From: Plakobranchus ocellatus
Lineage: Eukaryota > Mollusca > Gastropoda > Plakobranchidae
Direction of reading: 5' to 3'
Length of the DNA stretch: 39,364 nucleotides
Assembly (NCBI GenBank): GCA_019648995.1
Contig: BLXT01005617.1
Span: 4,563,152 to 4,602,515, forward strand
Notes under the pieces: model-generated
Database searches by the model: none
Seen by the model: the letters and a program-made list of their open reading frames with translations, nothing else
What the model was told of the DNA's origin: nothing
Shown: positions 11,501 through 22,586 of the stretch, one piece after another
How positions within the stretch are numbered: the stretch's first letter is position 1
Layout of the letters: the number at the start of each line of letters is the position of its first letter
Position numbers and translations under genes: made by a program

Positions 11501-14500
11501 GTCCTGTGATGAGATATCACAAGAACTGCGCAAGTATGGAGAGTTGCCTGGCCCTGTTATTGCATCCACTAGACAGGTTTACCTCAGGCGGTTAACAAGT
11601 CTTGAGGCAAATCCTGGACTGGTCACACTTACTGGCAAGAATCCAGGTCAGTGCTTTGCGTTGCCTTTTTCTTTCCTAATGAAAAAACATTTATTATTTT
11701 TCAAAAATTATGTATACTAAGATAAAGAATAGTAATCTTGTGATATCAGCTTCAACTGTTTCCGTCCGTGCCATTCCTCAGCTATTTACCCTTAAGAAAA
11801 ATATTAAAGAGAATGTATGATTTTTGCTATCATTTTGATCATGCATATCTTTTACTGAGGCCTTTATTGAAAGGCACAAACTACTGAAATAGAAACAGTC
11901 TTGGGATATAAAAGTGATAATCCTAGACCTGAATGTACATGCATGGAACAGTTCTGGTTTAGGTAGGCATGCATGCCAATTTAGATTTGCATTCTTATCT
12001 GACTAATAAAGAGCTTTCTTTCTTTTCTTAACTTTGATGGTTTGTTGGCTTTTTCAATGTTTCCCAAAAATGGCTTGTCTGCAGGTTTTGAAAAAGATTT
12101 TATTTTCATACCCCTGTAGGGAAACCTGTGAGACTTCTTTAGTCTGTTTGTATTGTTAGACCCATCCCTTTTCCCTTCTCTAATCTGACTCCCCGTGCCT
12201 CTTTAATTTTGCCCATGATTTCTTTAATTTTTTTATTTTTTCATGATAAAAATCAAATAAAGTTTGTAATAGATCGTAAAATCATTTGCAATCCTTTTTA
12301 AAAACTTTTATGTCATAGAGCTCAATATAGACTATCTTTTTTTTTTTTTTTTCATTTCCAAAGATTACCCACTTGAGTTACGGCAGGCCCTTGAGGGAAG
12401 ATTTGATGCTTCCCATTTACCAATTTTGGAGGCCAAAATGGTGGAAGAGTTTGTTGGGGCCTCTACATCAAATAAACAGTGGAGAGAGGGAACAGTTAAA
12501 TCTTCTTTTACCTACCTCCTACTGGATCCTCGGGTGACAGAAAATTTGCCACTCCGTGCCAAAGAAATGAGTATGTTTAATTGGGCATGAGCCTCCTCTT
12601 TATATAATGTTACAATTCCCCATTTGCGACTTACTTTTAAGCCTTGCTTTTTTTTATGGCTGGGGGATTTTTCAACAATAAATATTGTGCTTAGCAACCT
12701 ATAGTTTCTATAGAAAGCTGTATAGTATTTTTCATGCGCAATTATTTATTTTTGCTTTAAAGCTTTCATATTTTTAGCAGTTTTAAAACATTAAAATTAA
12801 TTGTTAGAGTATGATTACTACATGCCCTCTGAGAAAGAAGTTCAAACTATGTGTTTTTGAGTCTATCATTCCTTTTTCTCACAATATACATGTAAGTAAA
12901 TCATTTGGACATTTTGTCTACTTGTTGCTCAATGAGCAGCACTTTGTCCGCAGATAATATTTTAATGTAATGGTTAAAATTGTTCTCATATTTCTTTTTT
13001 TTCCCTAGCTGATTTGGAAGTCTTTAAAACTTTTATCTGTGCAATTTTCTACATCGGAAAAGGCAAAAGAGCCAGGCCATACTCTCACTTGCATGAAGCA
13101 GTACGGCAAATGAATAAGAATAGCCTAGACAGTTTAAATAAGGTAGGAAAGAGTATATTCTTTTGTATTGATGGTATACGTATTGGTTCCACAAATTCTT
13201 CAAATAAAAAACCTAAACCAGAAAATTTATAGTGTGTCTATAGATAAGAACCATTGCACAGAGGAAAATGATGTTATTTTCCCCTTCTAATTTCAGGTTC
13301 TTATTTAAATCAATCATGTAGATCCACCATTCGACTCATTTTTGGGACTGCTACACATATTTGTTTTACTGTATTGTGTTTTGAAATATCTAACCAACAG
13401 ATGTTTTTTTTTCTGTTTTCATGTCTGTTTCCCCTCACAGAACAGCTTTGGATCAATGTTTTTACATTTCCTCTCTGAAGGTTCTGTTTTCAAATGTTAA
13501 AGTGGAAAAAAAACTGATAAAAATGTAAACACATCAGTCTTGATGTAAATGAAGTATTTGATTTGTTTTGATTTGTCCAAATTTCCAACTATTACAAAAA
13601 GTATACAATGTATTAACACACACACTTCTTTTGATAATGGGCGTTCAAATTCACAGATGTTGCCTGTTCAACAAGAATGAAATAATTAAAGTCTTAACTT
13701 GCTGACATTTGAGACTTAATTTGTAAAAATTCTCTTTGCTATTAGATTCAAACCTTTGATCAAGTACTTTTTTTTTCCACTTCATTTAGGTAAGAGAAAT
13801 TGTAATGTTCACAGTAATGGCTTCAAAGAAGTGGTCGAAGAAATATTACTTCTAATACTAGTGGTCATGTCACAGGCAGTGTTAGTAGTAATGCTATTGG
13901 CAATATTGTAGAGTCTAGTCTGATCATTTCAAAATCATCAGAATGGAAAAAAATGATCTGGAATTTTCCAAAGCTCCAATTATTATTGAAAAGTTAAAAA
14001 AAAAAAAGGTTCCAACATTTCTTTTGACAGAGGAACCACTATGAATATGATAAAGCTCTCTTTAAATTGAACTCTTAACCAGCTCATGTTGTCTTTCAGA
14101 TTTTGAGGTTTTTTCTGTTAAAAAAAAATTGATAGTTTTATTTTTCTTTCTTACCTCTCAACCTAAAATTTGGACAAAAACAAATGTTTTCCTTCTAGAA
14201 ACATGTAAGAATCTTAGTGTGAGAAAAAGGAGTGTAAAAAAAAAAAATTATAATTGTAATTCATTGTAAAATTTGCCTTTGGCACAGAAGACTTTCAAGA
14301 ATCTTGTGACACAGGGTGTGGCTTTGACTGGTTGAAAAAACATTACATGATCAGTGTGTAATGTTGATTTGATAAAGATTTAAGTAGCCTAAATTTTCTC
14401 CAATGTCGATTATGAGATAAATATTTTCTTTAGATGCTTAACCATTCCACTCATTTTGCGATAATGCTGGCTTAACCAGCTACTAGTCAGTTCATTTAAT

Positions 14501-17198
14501 ACAGTAGTTTATTTTTGACATTCTCTATTCAAACAAGTCCTGTATTTGTATTCTTAATACCTTCTCCTCTCTGCTTGTTAGCTCATTCAACAGAGTCTGT
14601 ATCTAGATTAAACCTGTTAGTCCCCCATACTGATAGACCCATAATCAAAGCATTAGTCTCCTCACCTTTTGTGGCTAAAATAGAACACAATTTTCTGCTC
14701 AGAGCTTGTCACCTCTCCGTTTTATCTGCATCTTCATAGACTATTGCTATAACAGTGAAACAAATGAAGAAAAATACTCTAACTCATCTTGTGCTCTTAA
14801 TATGTAGATTATTAACAAACATTTTTGAATAACCAGATGGTTCCAGGAAAATTTGACATAACTGAAAATTTTCAAAGTAGATAAATTTGGTAATTTTTTG
14901 GTAACATTAAATGATGTCAAAGTAACCATGAATTTGATTAAGTAGTGTAGGAGCAGTAGCAGAGGTGTAGTTATGTAATGTACCTGGAGGATATAGTCAA
15001 TAAGCTCTATGATTAAATTATTTGGATATGCTTGCAAAAGTGACATTTAAAATAGCAATGAACATTACCTAAGGACTGTTTGATTCATAGTCCAGTTAAT
15101 TTAAGTATTAAATTAATAGTGATGTATTAGGATGGTTAAAAAATATTCAGATTTCTTAAGTTTCATATTTATGAGTATCCTCTTGTCATTGACAAGTTGG
15201 TTAGTTACACATCAAAGCAGAAATATACAGATGTTGCCCAATCAACATTAACTTAAAAGATCAGACTTGTAACAGAAATTAATTTTAAAAGCTGTCTGTC
15301 TTGTTGGCTTTTTTTAAACAGATGAGCAAAAAGGTGCATCAAGTGATTGAAATATGGAAGGCTGGCCTTGGTGTAGTTTCTCTGCATTGTTTCCAGTCAG
15401 TGATACCAGTAGAGGCCTATACAAGAGAAGCCTGCATGATAGAAGCTATAGGTAACACATTACACACCAAAGTGCTTTATTATCTTCAATCTTGATTGAA
15501 GAATGAAAAGTTACAAGTAGAATTTTGATTTTCCACTGTCAGATAGAATACCCTCTAAAAGTAAAGATATGGTGCTTTCAAATCATTTTTAGAGCTCTTT
15601 TTTTTTTTATTGAATCTCTTCATAAACTAGGGAGGAAAAAAAAAAACCCTATTTCATGCAACTCAAAAATTTTGGCTCTTATAATCATAGAGACACTAGA
15701 GTGGGAGATAAACCAGTTCTTGCAGAATATTACATTTTAGATTGTCTCTATGCTTTTTAAAGAATTCCATCGTTCTGTTTGTAGCAAAAGGATACCATAA
15801 ATGTAGTATATTACATTAATCGGATTAAGGTGCTGTGTGATTTCATTTCGTAATCAAAGTATTAAATGAATAGATTTCAAAGAGGCCCAGTTCTTCAAAA
15901 TATGCTGTTAAATATATTAAAAATTATTGCAGGCTCTTTTCTTCTCAATGTATATCCACAATATTTATCTCAGATAAATCAATAATGCATCTTTCAAAGC
16001 TTTCTCAGACTTTAACCACAATTCTGGTGTAACAAGTTCTATTGCTATAAATTTATGTTTAGATCCATTAATGGTTTATTATGACAGGCTGAATTCTGGT
16101 TGTACCCTCCTTTTTTTGCCCTTGGTGAAGTTGACTCTATGATTTAGTCTTTTACAGATCTGTTAAATAACGATGAACGATTAAAAAAAAGTGTACAGTC
16201 CTCTTAACATACAAGCTGATTTACAACTACTTTTGCCTTTCATTGACGAATTCATGCAGCTCTCTTTAACTGCCTTTTTTTTTCTCCTTTCTGACTGCCT
16301 CAATTTAGCCTCGCTTTGGTCTGTATGGTTCTTTCTGTACAAATTCTTTTCTTTTTTTGCTTCTTCAGCTCTCGCCCCTAGTTTTTTCCCCCTTTTNNNN
16401 NNNNNNNNNNNNNNNNNNNNNNNNNNNNNNNTTTTTTTTTTTTGGGGGGGGGGTCCTTTTTACCTGTTCCCCCTCCTCCTCCTCTTCATATCTTTACTCC
16501 ATATTTGCATTGATTTCTAAAGTTGATAATGTAAAAGGCTGATTTTGAGAATTGGGAACAATTTGTTGTAGAGCTTTGCACTGTGGAATGATGAATGTTG
16601 CACTCCTGTGCTTTTGGTTTTTGGGGTTTTTTTTTTTGTCTGATAGTGATACTATTCAAAAAGGATCCTCATTTAGTTCCATTAAGATTTTCTTAAAACC
16701 CTAATAATTTTTTCAGCAAGTAATGCATCTATGGAATATGGATTTGAGTCTTTGTTTTTGGCACATTTTCAATAGTTTTCTTGATCTCTAGATATGAAAA
16801 TGTCTTCATTTGCAATTAAATGTTCCACAAACTTGAGAAGGGCCTTTAAAAGACTATAGCATTTATAAGAAAGCTGTTTTTTTTTTTAACCTTGATAGCT
16901 CTGAATACAGATTTTTTTTAAATTCATATTTTGGTTTTAAAAAATATATATAAAAAGGTAAATAAAAGAATTCATTTGAAACATTATATAAATGAGATGT
17001 CACAATTGATATTGGATCATTTGTATTGCAGGAATTCACAAGCTCACCAATTTAAAAAGAGGTGACTTTTATGGTGTTTCTGCCACTTGGTCAATGCAGT
17101 TACGTCGACAGATTGGGGTCTATCTGCTGCAAAAGGCACTCCAAATATTTCTTGCAGAAGGGGAAAGACAGATCTGCCTGCCAGATTTATGTTCTTGA
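3489..17198 (+). CDS. ANKLE1: ANKLE1 / LEM-3-type endonuclease (ankyrin, LEM, GIY-YIG), 9 coding exons
   Basis: The coding exons are 3489-3538, 4247-4390, 6536-6641, 7045-7117, 9529-11646, 12364-12570, 13009-13142, 15322-15451 and 17032-17198. They sum to 3129 nt (1042 aa), and the phases agree at all eight junctions. Layout: ankyrin repeats at about residues 18-124, a disordered Ser/Cys/His-rich linker at 125-770, a LEM domain at about 774-816, and a GIY-YIG nuclease at about 870-1042. Likely catalytic residues, placed by alignment with my memory of human ANKLE1, are all present: Y881 (FTYLLLDP), Y914 (FYIGKG), R920, H926, E980 (TREAC) and N994 (LTN). The family cleaves branched DNA. C. elegans LEM-3 resolves chromatin bridges at the midbody. 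Human ANKLE1 is about 600 aa, so this linker is much longer. The ATG at 3489 is preceded by an in-frame TAG at 3480. The order of domains and the C-terminal end match the family, so identity is secure. Exact ends of the transcript are not known. Confidence 0.95.
4247..4390 (+). CDS. ANKLE1: ANKLE1 exon, first ankyrin repeat
   Basis: Acceptor TTTTAATTTACAG, donor GA before GTAAGA. It encodes DVEFALRRGEDPNQILP, then the ankyrin-like AMHLAAGLGEKPVNLMLRYG and GGNPNIE. This corresponds to the human segment with the AVHLAAG core. The phase is 1 base in and 2 bases out. Residues are about 17-65. Confidence 0.93.
6536..6641 (+). CDS. ANKLE1: ANKLE1 exon, second ankyrin repeat
   Basis: Acceptor TTTTTTTTGCCTCAG. 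It encodes a textbook ankyrin unit with the TPLHVAASWG core (DGTTPLHVAASWGCTSAVLA) and then LLQHGAS, residues about 66-100. The donor is GAG before GTTTGG, which is non-consensus. Reading on into the intron reaches a stop after about 35 codons, so splicing here is needed for the full protein. Confidence 0.92.
7045..7117 (+). CDS. ANKLE1: ANKLE1 exon, third ankyrin repeat
   Basis: Acceptor TTTTTTTTGTTACAG and donor T before GTAAGA. It encodes NGKTPYDLALEGGSHDCASQ LLPK, the shorter last ankyrin unit (residues 101-124). It starts in phase 0 and leaves one base that pairs with GC at 9529 to make Cys125. Confidence 0.92.
8529..8566. repeat. (AT)n microsatellite in ANKLE1 intron 4
   Basis: An uninterrupted AT dinucleotide tract of about 38 bp lies in the 2.4 kb intron before the giant exon. 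The rest of that intron (7118-9528) shows no coding signal. Confidence 0.9.
9529..11646 (+). CDS. ANKLE1: ANKLE1 giant linker exon ending in the LEM domain
   Basis: A 2118-bp exon entered at TTTCATTGTCCACAG and left at the donor GTCAGT, encoding residues 125-830. Most of it is low-complexity and probably disordered: Ser/Thr-Pro sites cluster near the start (KSP, NSPKSP, TSPDR, DSPRK), followed by a Cys/His-rich stretch at about 236-362 with several CC pairs. Acidic and Ser-rich sequence follows (SGSDQTISDSS; SSDESY). The last part is a LEM domain, residues about 774-816, from DIPDHLAKLSCDEISQELRK through YGELPGPVIASTRQVYLRRL. LEM domains bind BAF in nuclear-envelope proteins; in this family the partner is less certain. 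Other ORFs across this exon are shadows in other frames. Confidence 0.95.
12364..12570 (+). CDS. ANKLE1: ANKLE1 exon, nuclease N-terminal part
   Basis: Acceptor with a long T run and TTCATTTCCAAAG, donor A before GTATGT. It encodes DYPLELRQALEG, then the very conserved WREGTVKSSFTYLLLDPRVT, which carries the first GIY-YIG tyrosine (Y881), and ends NLPLRAKEM. The human protein has nearly the same WREG.VKSSFTYLLLDPR block. The phase is two bases in and one base out. Confidence 0.95.
13009..13142 (+). CDS. ANKLE1: ANKLE1 exon, YIG motif
   Basis: Acceptor TTTTTTTTCCCTAG, donor AAG before GTAGGA. It encodes TDLEVFKTFICAIFYIGKGK, then RARPYSHLHEAVRQMNKNSL. It contains the YIG tyrosine (Y914), the basic catalytic Arg (R920) and His (H926). 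The distance of 33 residues from the first Tyr matches the human protein as I remember it. Confidence 0.95.
15322..15451 (+). CDS. ANKLE1: ANKLE1 exon, metal-binding glutamate
   Basis: Acceptor GGCTTTTTTTAAACAG, donor G before GTAACA. It encodes KVHQVIEIWKAGLGVVSLHC, then FQSVIPVEAYTREACMIEAI. The glutamate of TREAC (E980) is the expected metal ligand of the GIY-YIG fold. The phase is 0 in and one base out. Confidence 0.95.
16397..16431. other. Assembly gap (35 N) in ANKLE1 intron 8
   Basis: A run of 35 Ns is flanked on the left by pyrimidine-rich sequence and on the right by 12 T followed by 9 G, a typical place for an assembler to break or collapse a homopolymer. It lies in the 1580-bp intron 15452-17031, so no coding exon is affected. 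The true gap length may differ. Confidence 0.97.
17032..17198 (+). CDS. ANKLE1: ANKLE1 terminal coding exon
   Basis: Acceptor TTGTATTGCAG. It encodes GIHKLTNLKRGDFYGVSATW and closes with YLLQKALQIFLAEGERQICL PDLCS and TGA at 17196-17198. The C-terminal LLxxALxxFLAEGERQ block is a signature of the ANKLE1/LEM-3 family. N994 in LTN is a probable active-site residue. An (AT)n tract starts four bases after the stop, inside the 3' UTR. Confidence 0.95.
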
Positions 17199-19053
17199 CT
17201 CATATATATATATATATATATCTCGAAACCATCCACAAGTCTCAAAGTGCACACTTTAATTGTTGGTTGTTTCAGAATTACTGTGTGGATTTTGTAACAC
17301 ATTTTTGCACTCATCTCAAGACATATGAATCCTGTCTTTTTCATTGCCAATACTACAAAACTTAAAATTATATAATTAATATAAAGCAATATGTCTATAA
17401 GAAAAGCATTACTGTGGTTATTTTAAAAAAAAGGAAAATTAAAATTAAAAACCCTCATGAATTCTGCTTGCTTGGTTCTGTCTTCTCAGCTACCTTCGTC
17501 TCATTATTTTTTCTATTCTAGGATTAATTTTAATACTTCAAAATTTTAGTTCTTCATATAATATAATTTCTATTGCTTATAATAAGAATTAGTTGGTTTC
17601 AAGATGCCTTTATAGCATGTTTGCTTTGTTTTATTGGTATAAGAGGATATGTTGGCCCAGGTATACAGAGAAAATTTCTTTTGACTTGTGTTGCAGTCCA
17701 TAAAAACCCAAACTTTAAACAATGGAATATAATTTACTGATTTTTCAAAACTCACAATTTTCTCTAGGAATGTTGGTTTTCTGTATGTAAGGCAGGTGTA
17801 ATTTTTTTTTAAATTTTCATAAAAATACATTCAATTAGATCCCTAACTCAGTTGATTTTGTAACAGGGACATCATATGCTTGAAATAGACATGCCTCACT
17901 TAACACATTTCTTATCCCAAGCAGGTCAGCCAGCTCAGATTTTTAGTAATTTCTGGACTTCAAGCTGGGTCACCCAGCTCATGATTATGAACTAAGTTTC
18001 CATGTATAAAATTCCTTAATTTTTTTTTAAACTTCTTTTATATTTATTCCACTTTTGTTCTCTTTTCTATTACCAACATTTTGAAACATAGTATGTCTAT
18101 TGTATTAATGAAAACAAAAGTGCACTGGTCATTTATGTAGACCTTCTATAGCAAGTTAAGTGCATAGCTAACATAGTGAGCTCCAGTGGTGAAGATCTGG
18201 GCGGGTAGGGAATGATTTAATGTCACCTCATTCCCTCTCCAACAGACTTTCTGCAGAGCTGAGAGTACCTGTTGAAAAAATTTAATTATTTTCATTTTTT
18301 CAGGGACTAGATGCCTGCAGTCTGGCAAGGGTTTTTCTCTCAGCATATACTGACTTAAATTTCAGAATTTATTTGTTTGGTTGGTGTCACGAAAGTGAAT
18401 ATATATGTCTTTCCATTCCAAGCATCCCAACAGAAATGATAACTTTGTATGAAAATTTTTAGGTTTGATGGAATTGCATTTTCATGAATTTTGAAAGCGA
18501 TACATGGCATCATTTTGATGATCACGTTCAACTTCCAAAGTTAAGCATTTCTCATCAGGGAAAAAATGCGATGCAGATCATTAATTTTGCTAATGATCAA
18601 GGGGTTTTTGTCCTCTAGTTTTTCTTTTTTTTGTGGATGTATAAACGGATTTTAGCAGAATTTTGTACACACACATTTAATATGTTTACTACTACTAGGA
18701 CATGTTTGGGGAGAGTTGCATGGATATGCAATGTTTTGTTTTGATACATACAGAAATATGAATATAAAGACCAAAATGAAGGCTAAAGTGCAGGTTTTTC
18801 TGAATGGCATAGGAATAATCTGAAAAAAAAAAAGTACTAAAAAGACTATAAAGTCTCCCCAAAAATTTTGCTGCTAGTCTCCTTGTCTTAAACATTTTTT
18901 TTTTTTGGTTTGCCATAAACCATAAATCAATGTAAAGCAAACTGAAACAATTGTTCATGCAGTTAATTTTTACTCTTTGTGCATCTGAGCCTGACAATTG
19001 AGAAAAATTATTCCAAGAGTTCTGTACATTTTGTTTTAAAACTCTATTTTATA
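17199..19053. other. ANKLE1 3' UTR and intergenic sequence
   Basis: This begins with the (AT)n tract 17202-17221. No AATAAA is evident close to the stop; two overlapping ATTAAA words near 17438-17449, about 240 bp past the stop, are the best poly(A)-signal candidates. I see no further gene, and the short ORFs on both strands lack recognisable content. Confidence 0.4.
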
Positions 19054-19463
19054 CAGTGAAAACCTTAAAAACCAAAGTCCGATTATTCGAATTTCACATA
19101 AATCGAAGTATTCACGGTCTAAGGTTTTTTTCTCTTATTAACTTATTTGGCTTTGTTGAGTTTGAACTTATTATTCTAAGTCAAAGAAAGTTGATTTTCG
19201 TAATTCAAAGTCCACATCGCCATAATAAACAATAAGAAAAAAAAATGCTTTCCTCTCGCCACTCTCAAAACAGTACCAATCACTGTTTTAACAAAGCTGG
19301 CATATTCCAGGAGTGCCATTAATGACAACATGAGAGAGGGGAGGGGTCAAACTCGGGTGAGGGGAGGAAAGTGGAGATCACTTTTGCCCCTTTAAAAGTT
19401 AAATAATTCGAAGCTTTGGTCTATTCCCTGGTACATGTACTTTGAATAATGAGATTTTCACTG
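19054..19463. mobile_element. pogo/Tigger-like MITE, 410 bp
   Basis: The block begins CAGTGAAAACC and ends TTTTCACTG, giving 9-bp perfect terminal inverted repeats (CAGTGAAAA), and is flanked on both sides by TA, the target duplication of the Tc1/mariner/pogo superfamily. Subterminal words ATTATTCGAA and ATTATTCAAA (on the other strand) extend the similarity inwards. There is no transposase ORF, so it is non-autonomous. The interior has a G-rich stretch (GAGAGAGGGGAGGGG) unlike its surroundings. Confidence 0.75.
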
Positions 19464-22443
19464 TATTAATTATTAAATAATTAAGTGCTTTAATATTATT
19501 CTGGGTTCTGCTTCCTAACATTTTTTTTTCGTTTTTTTTCTTTGTGTTACTTCTATGAAATCCATTTACAATTCATTTAGATTTTTGTTGTGTCTTAATA
19601 CTCTTAATCTATAATTATCCATTTTATGAAGAGGAATCATTTTACTGTTATAGTGTTAAATTCTGTAGCTTTTTGTTTTACCAGCATGTGCTATTTTCAA
19701 ATGCCTGCATAATATTTTGAATGATTGATTCTATAATCATTCAGTTCTCATGAACTTAAAGTTGCTAATATTTCTCTTTTGACAATATGTAAATGTAATA
19801 AATTGGACGTTGTATGTAAGTTTTTGGAAATACGTGTATTTAGTTTTAAAATGATCTTTTTCTCTTGACTTGAAAACCCGTGTTTTACAAGTTTCAAGTC
19901 ACAACACCTTGTTCCCATAAAAAAAAGATCTAGATTAAGTACACAAGCTTTATTTGTCATTTAATAAATGGCCTTGAATAATACATTTTTCTTCGCATAC
20001 CATTACGATTGACATCATGTATAGCACCATTCTGCATATCCACATTTATTTCAGGTTCCATTTTTTTTTCCGTGATTTTGTCAAGAAAAAAAATATTCCT
20101 ATTCATCTTATTTCAACACTTTTTTTAAAAACATTTCTTTTGTACCAGTATCTAATTTTTTTTTACGTCTAAGTCTTTTTATGAAATCCTTTACTGTAGA
20201 CTTTCCACATCATTACATGTATAATACACTCAACACTTCACACATATCTAACATTATATCTTTTCATATTTAAAACGGTGCATAATATTTGGAAACGAAG
20301 TGTAGATATAGAAAAGAGGGATGAGATAATAAGAGAGCATTTTTCCATTTTTGTCTTTTTTTGTACATATATATATATTATGTGTATTCTTGGTATAATG
20401 ACAATATTAAAGTTCCTTTCATGTTGATACAGAGTTCATTGTATTGAAAAAAATGTAACATTGTTTTATAAAAGAGACCAGTATTTCTTTTGATCCATAG
20501 AAAACTGTCAATGCAATTGGAGCTTATCTGTACTTTTAACAAATCTTTTATGTGAAATGCATAATCAATTTTACCCGTTCCAAGTTGCCATTAAATTTAA
20601 ATAATTCCTATGGATAAAATATATCTTGTTCAAAAACAAAAATCCATTACAACTAAGTCCAAACAATGTGAATCCAGATAGTTTGAAATCTTTTGTCATT
20701 TTTACATTGATTCCCTCTTATTTTTACTCTTAAGTGCTATATTAATTAAATCAAAGTCTGAAGTTTTCATTTGTGTTTTTGCTAATGTTATGCCAATTCT
20801 AAATTTTATGTCTCATTTTCAGTCAATTAAATTAATTTTTTTTTTTTAGCCTGTGTCAGGATGTTCATTTAATAGGGATCCAGCAATATCCACAGAGTAG
20901 TTTTAGTCCTATAGTATTATTAATATTATTACATACACTCCTAAATACAATAAGGTTGCTCTCTATAGAATTGTGAAACTGGCAATCATAAAACATTTAT
21001 TCCATAGCCTTGTTCCCATAATGCTGGAAGCAAATGACTGATTCTCAAAAGTGCCTTTTTTGTGGCTAAAAAAGAAAAAAGTAGGCCTACTCTGTTATGA
21101 AACTTTTTTTTTCTTTCAGATATGACTCAATAGAATCTATATTTGGTTGTGTGTGCTGTCCAAACATTAATAAAGAGATATTATGAACACTATTACCTTG
21201 TTTTGACTTCTTTTAACATTGTGGTCTGAATTTGAAATTAAAAACAACTACATGCAGATGTTTTAGCCCGTTTTTGTTACATGCTATGCTCTCCTTTTCT
21301 TTTTAATTGATTTTAAACTTGTTTTCAGAGTGGCTTATGAAATTTTACATGATACTGGTGGATAAAAGCTTAAAAAATATTATTTTGAGTATCAAATGTG
21401 TAGAAACAATGCCAATTTCATATTAGAATTAGATCATATTTTGGGCTATTAGGACGCATCACATCATGTCATGACAGAGGCTTGATTTGTTGAATGCAAA
21501 AAATCTATAAACAATCTAAGTAAGAATAATTATCCTTGGAAGTTAACGCCAATATCAGTGCTTGGTTTATTGTAAAAATATGTTTTTAGCTAAAACAAAA
21601 ATATTTAAAAGCCTCTCTGGGCATGTTTCAGATGTTACAAAAATTTCGGTCATTCTGATACAAGTTCGTTGCAGATATTAATTTCTGAAATAATGTTTTG
21701 TTCCTGCAATTTAACAAAAGAATATGCAATGTCAGAAAGGCCACTTCCTTCCAGGCAAGATGAAGGTTTTTTTTCAAAGCGGTGTTCATTGCTTTGACAT
21801 TCTGTCTCAGCACATTCAAGATGCTTCCAAGAATGACGTACATTAAAGTGAAAAAAAAATCATATAATACGTAATCTAAAGCACAAATCTATGTTTCCTT
21901 CCAATTTTGAATATTAAAGTTAAAAACAAAATGGTACCTCGAGATCAAAAGTGGGATGAAGTAAAAAATCTCAAGTCAAAATTCATGGCATTCTTTTTCG
22001 TTTCTCCAAATTTTTTTTTCAATTTGTTGTTAAAACTTTCATTTTTTTTTTTTTTTCAATGTCTGTCGCTATTGTCTATCTTTTCTTCTTTCTCTCAGTC
22101 TTTTGGGATATAGTATTAGGTGTATGACAGGATTTTCCTTAAAAAAGTTCTTGGACATATCGATGGCATATGATTTATGTCATTGATGCATCCAAATTCA
22201 AAATAGTTTTATTCACATTCACAGCTTTTTGCTGATAACAATTACTTGAGAAACTTGATTAAGATCATTGTCTATCTAGTAAAACAATATTTCATAGTTA
22301 ATAAAGTTAGTTAAGTTTCACACAAACTTTTTTTTGAGCAACTACTGACTAGGACATATAGATGACACAATTTTCTCCTCTCACAGGTCATAACTAAAAT
22401 TTGGATAAAATCAAGATTATTTTTAGAAATCATTTAGTTAAGA
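19464..22443. other. Intergenic, no gene seen
   Basis: AT-rich sequence with homopolymer T and A runs and a short (AT)n near 20366-20380. I found no coding exon, RNA gene or complete transposon on either strand. Confidence 0.5.
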
Positions 22444-22505
22444 AAAAGTAAAAAAGATTCTATTTTTAAATTTGAAAAGTAAAAAAGATTCTATTTTTAA
22501 ATTTG
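22444..22505. repeat. Perfect tandem duplication, 2 x 31 bp
   Basis: Unit 22444-22474 is repeated exactly at 22475-22505. It starts AAAAGTAAAAAAGATTC and ends TTTTTAAATTTG. The identity suggests a recent event. It sits about 80 bp before the mariner homology begins. Confidence 0.95.
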
Positions 22506-22586
22506 AACATCTTAAAAAAAAAAAAATCAATCATCAATATTGACCGTCTGAGACATGCTGTTTGACGCAAAAGACCTGGACTCTTG

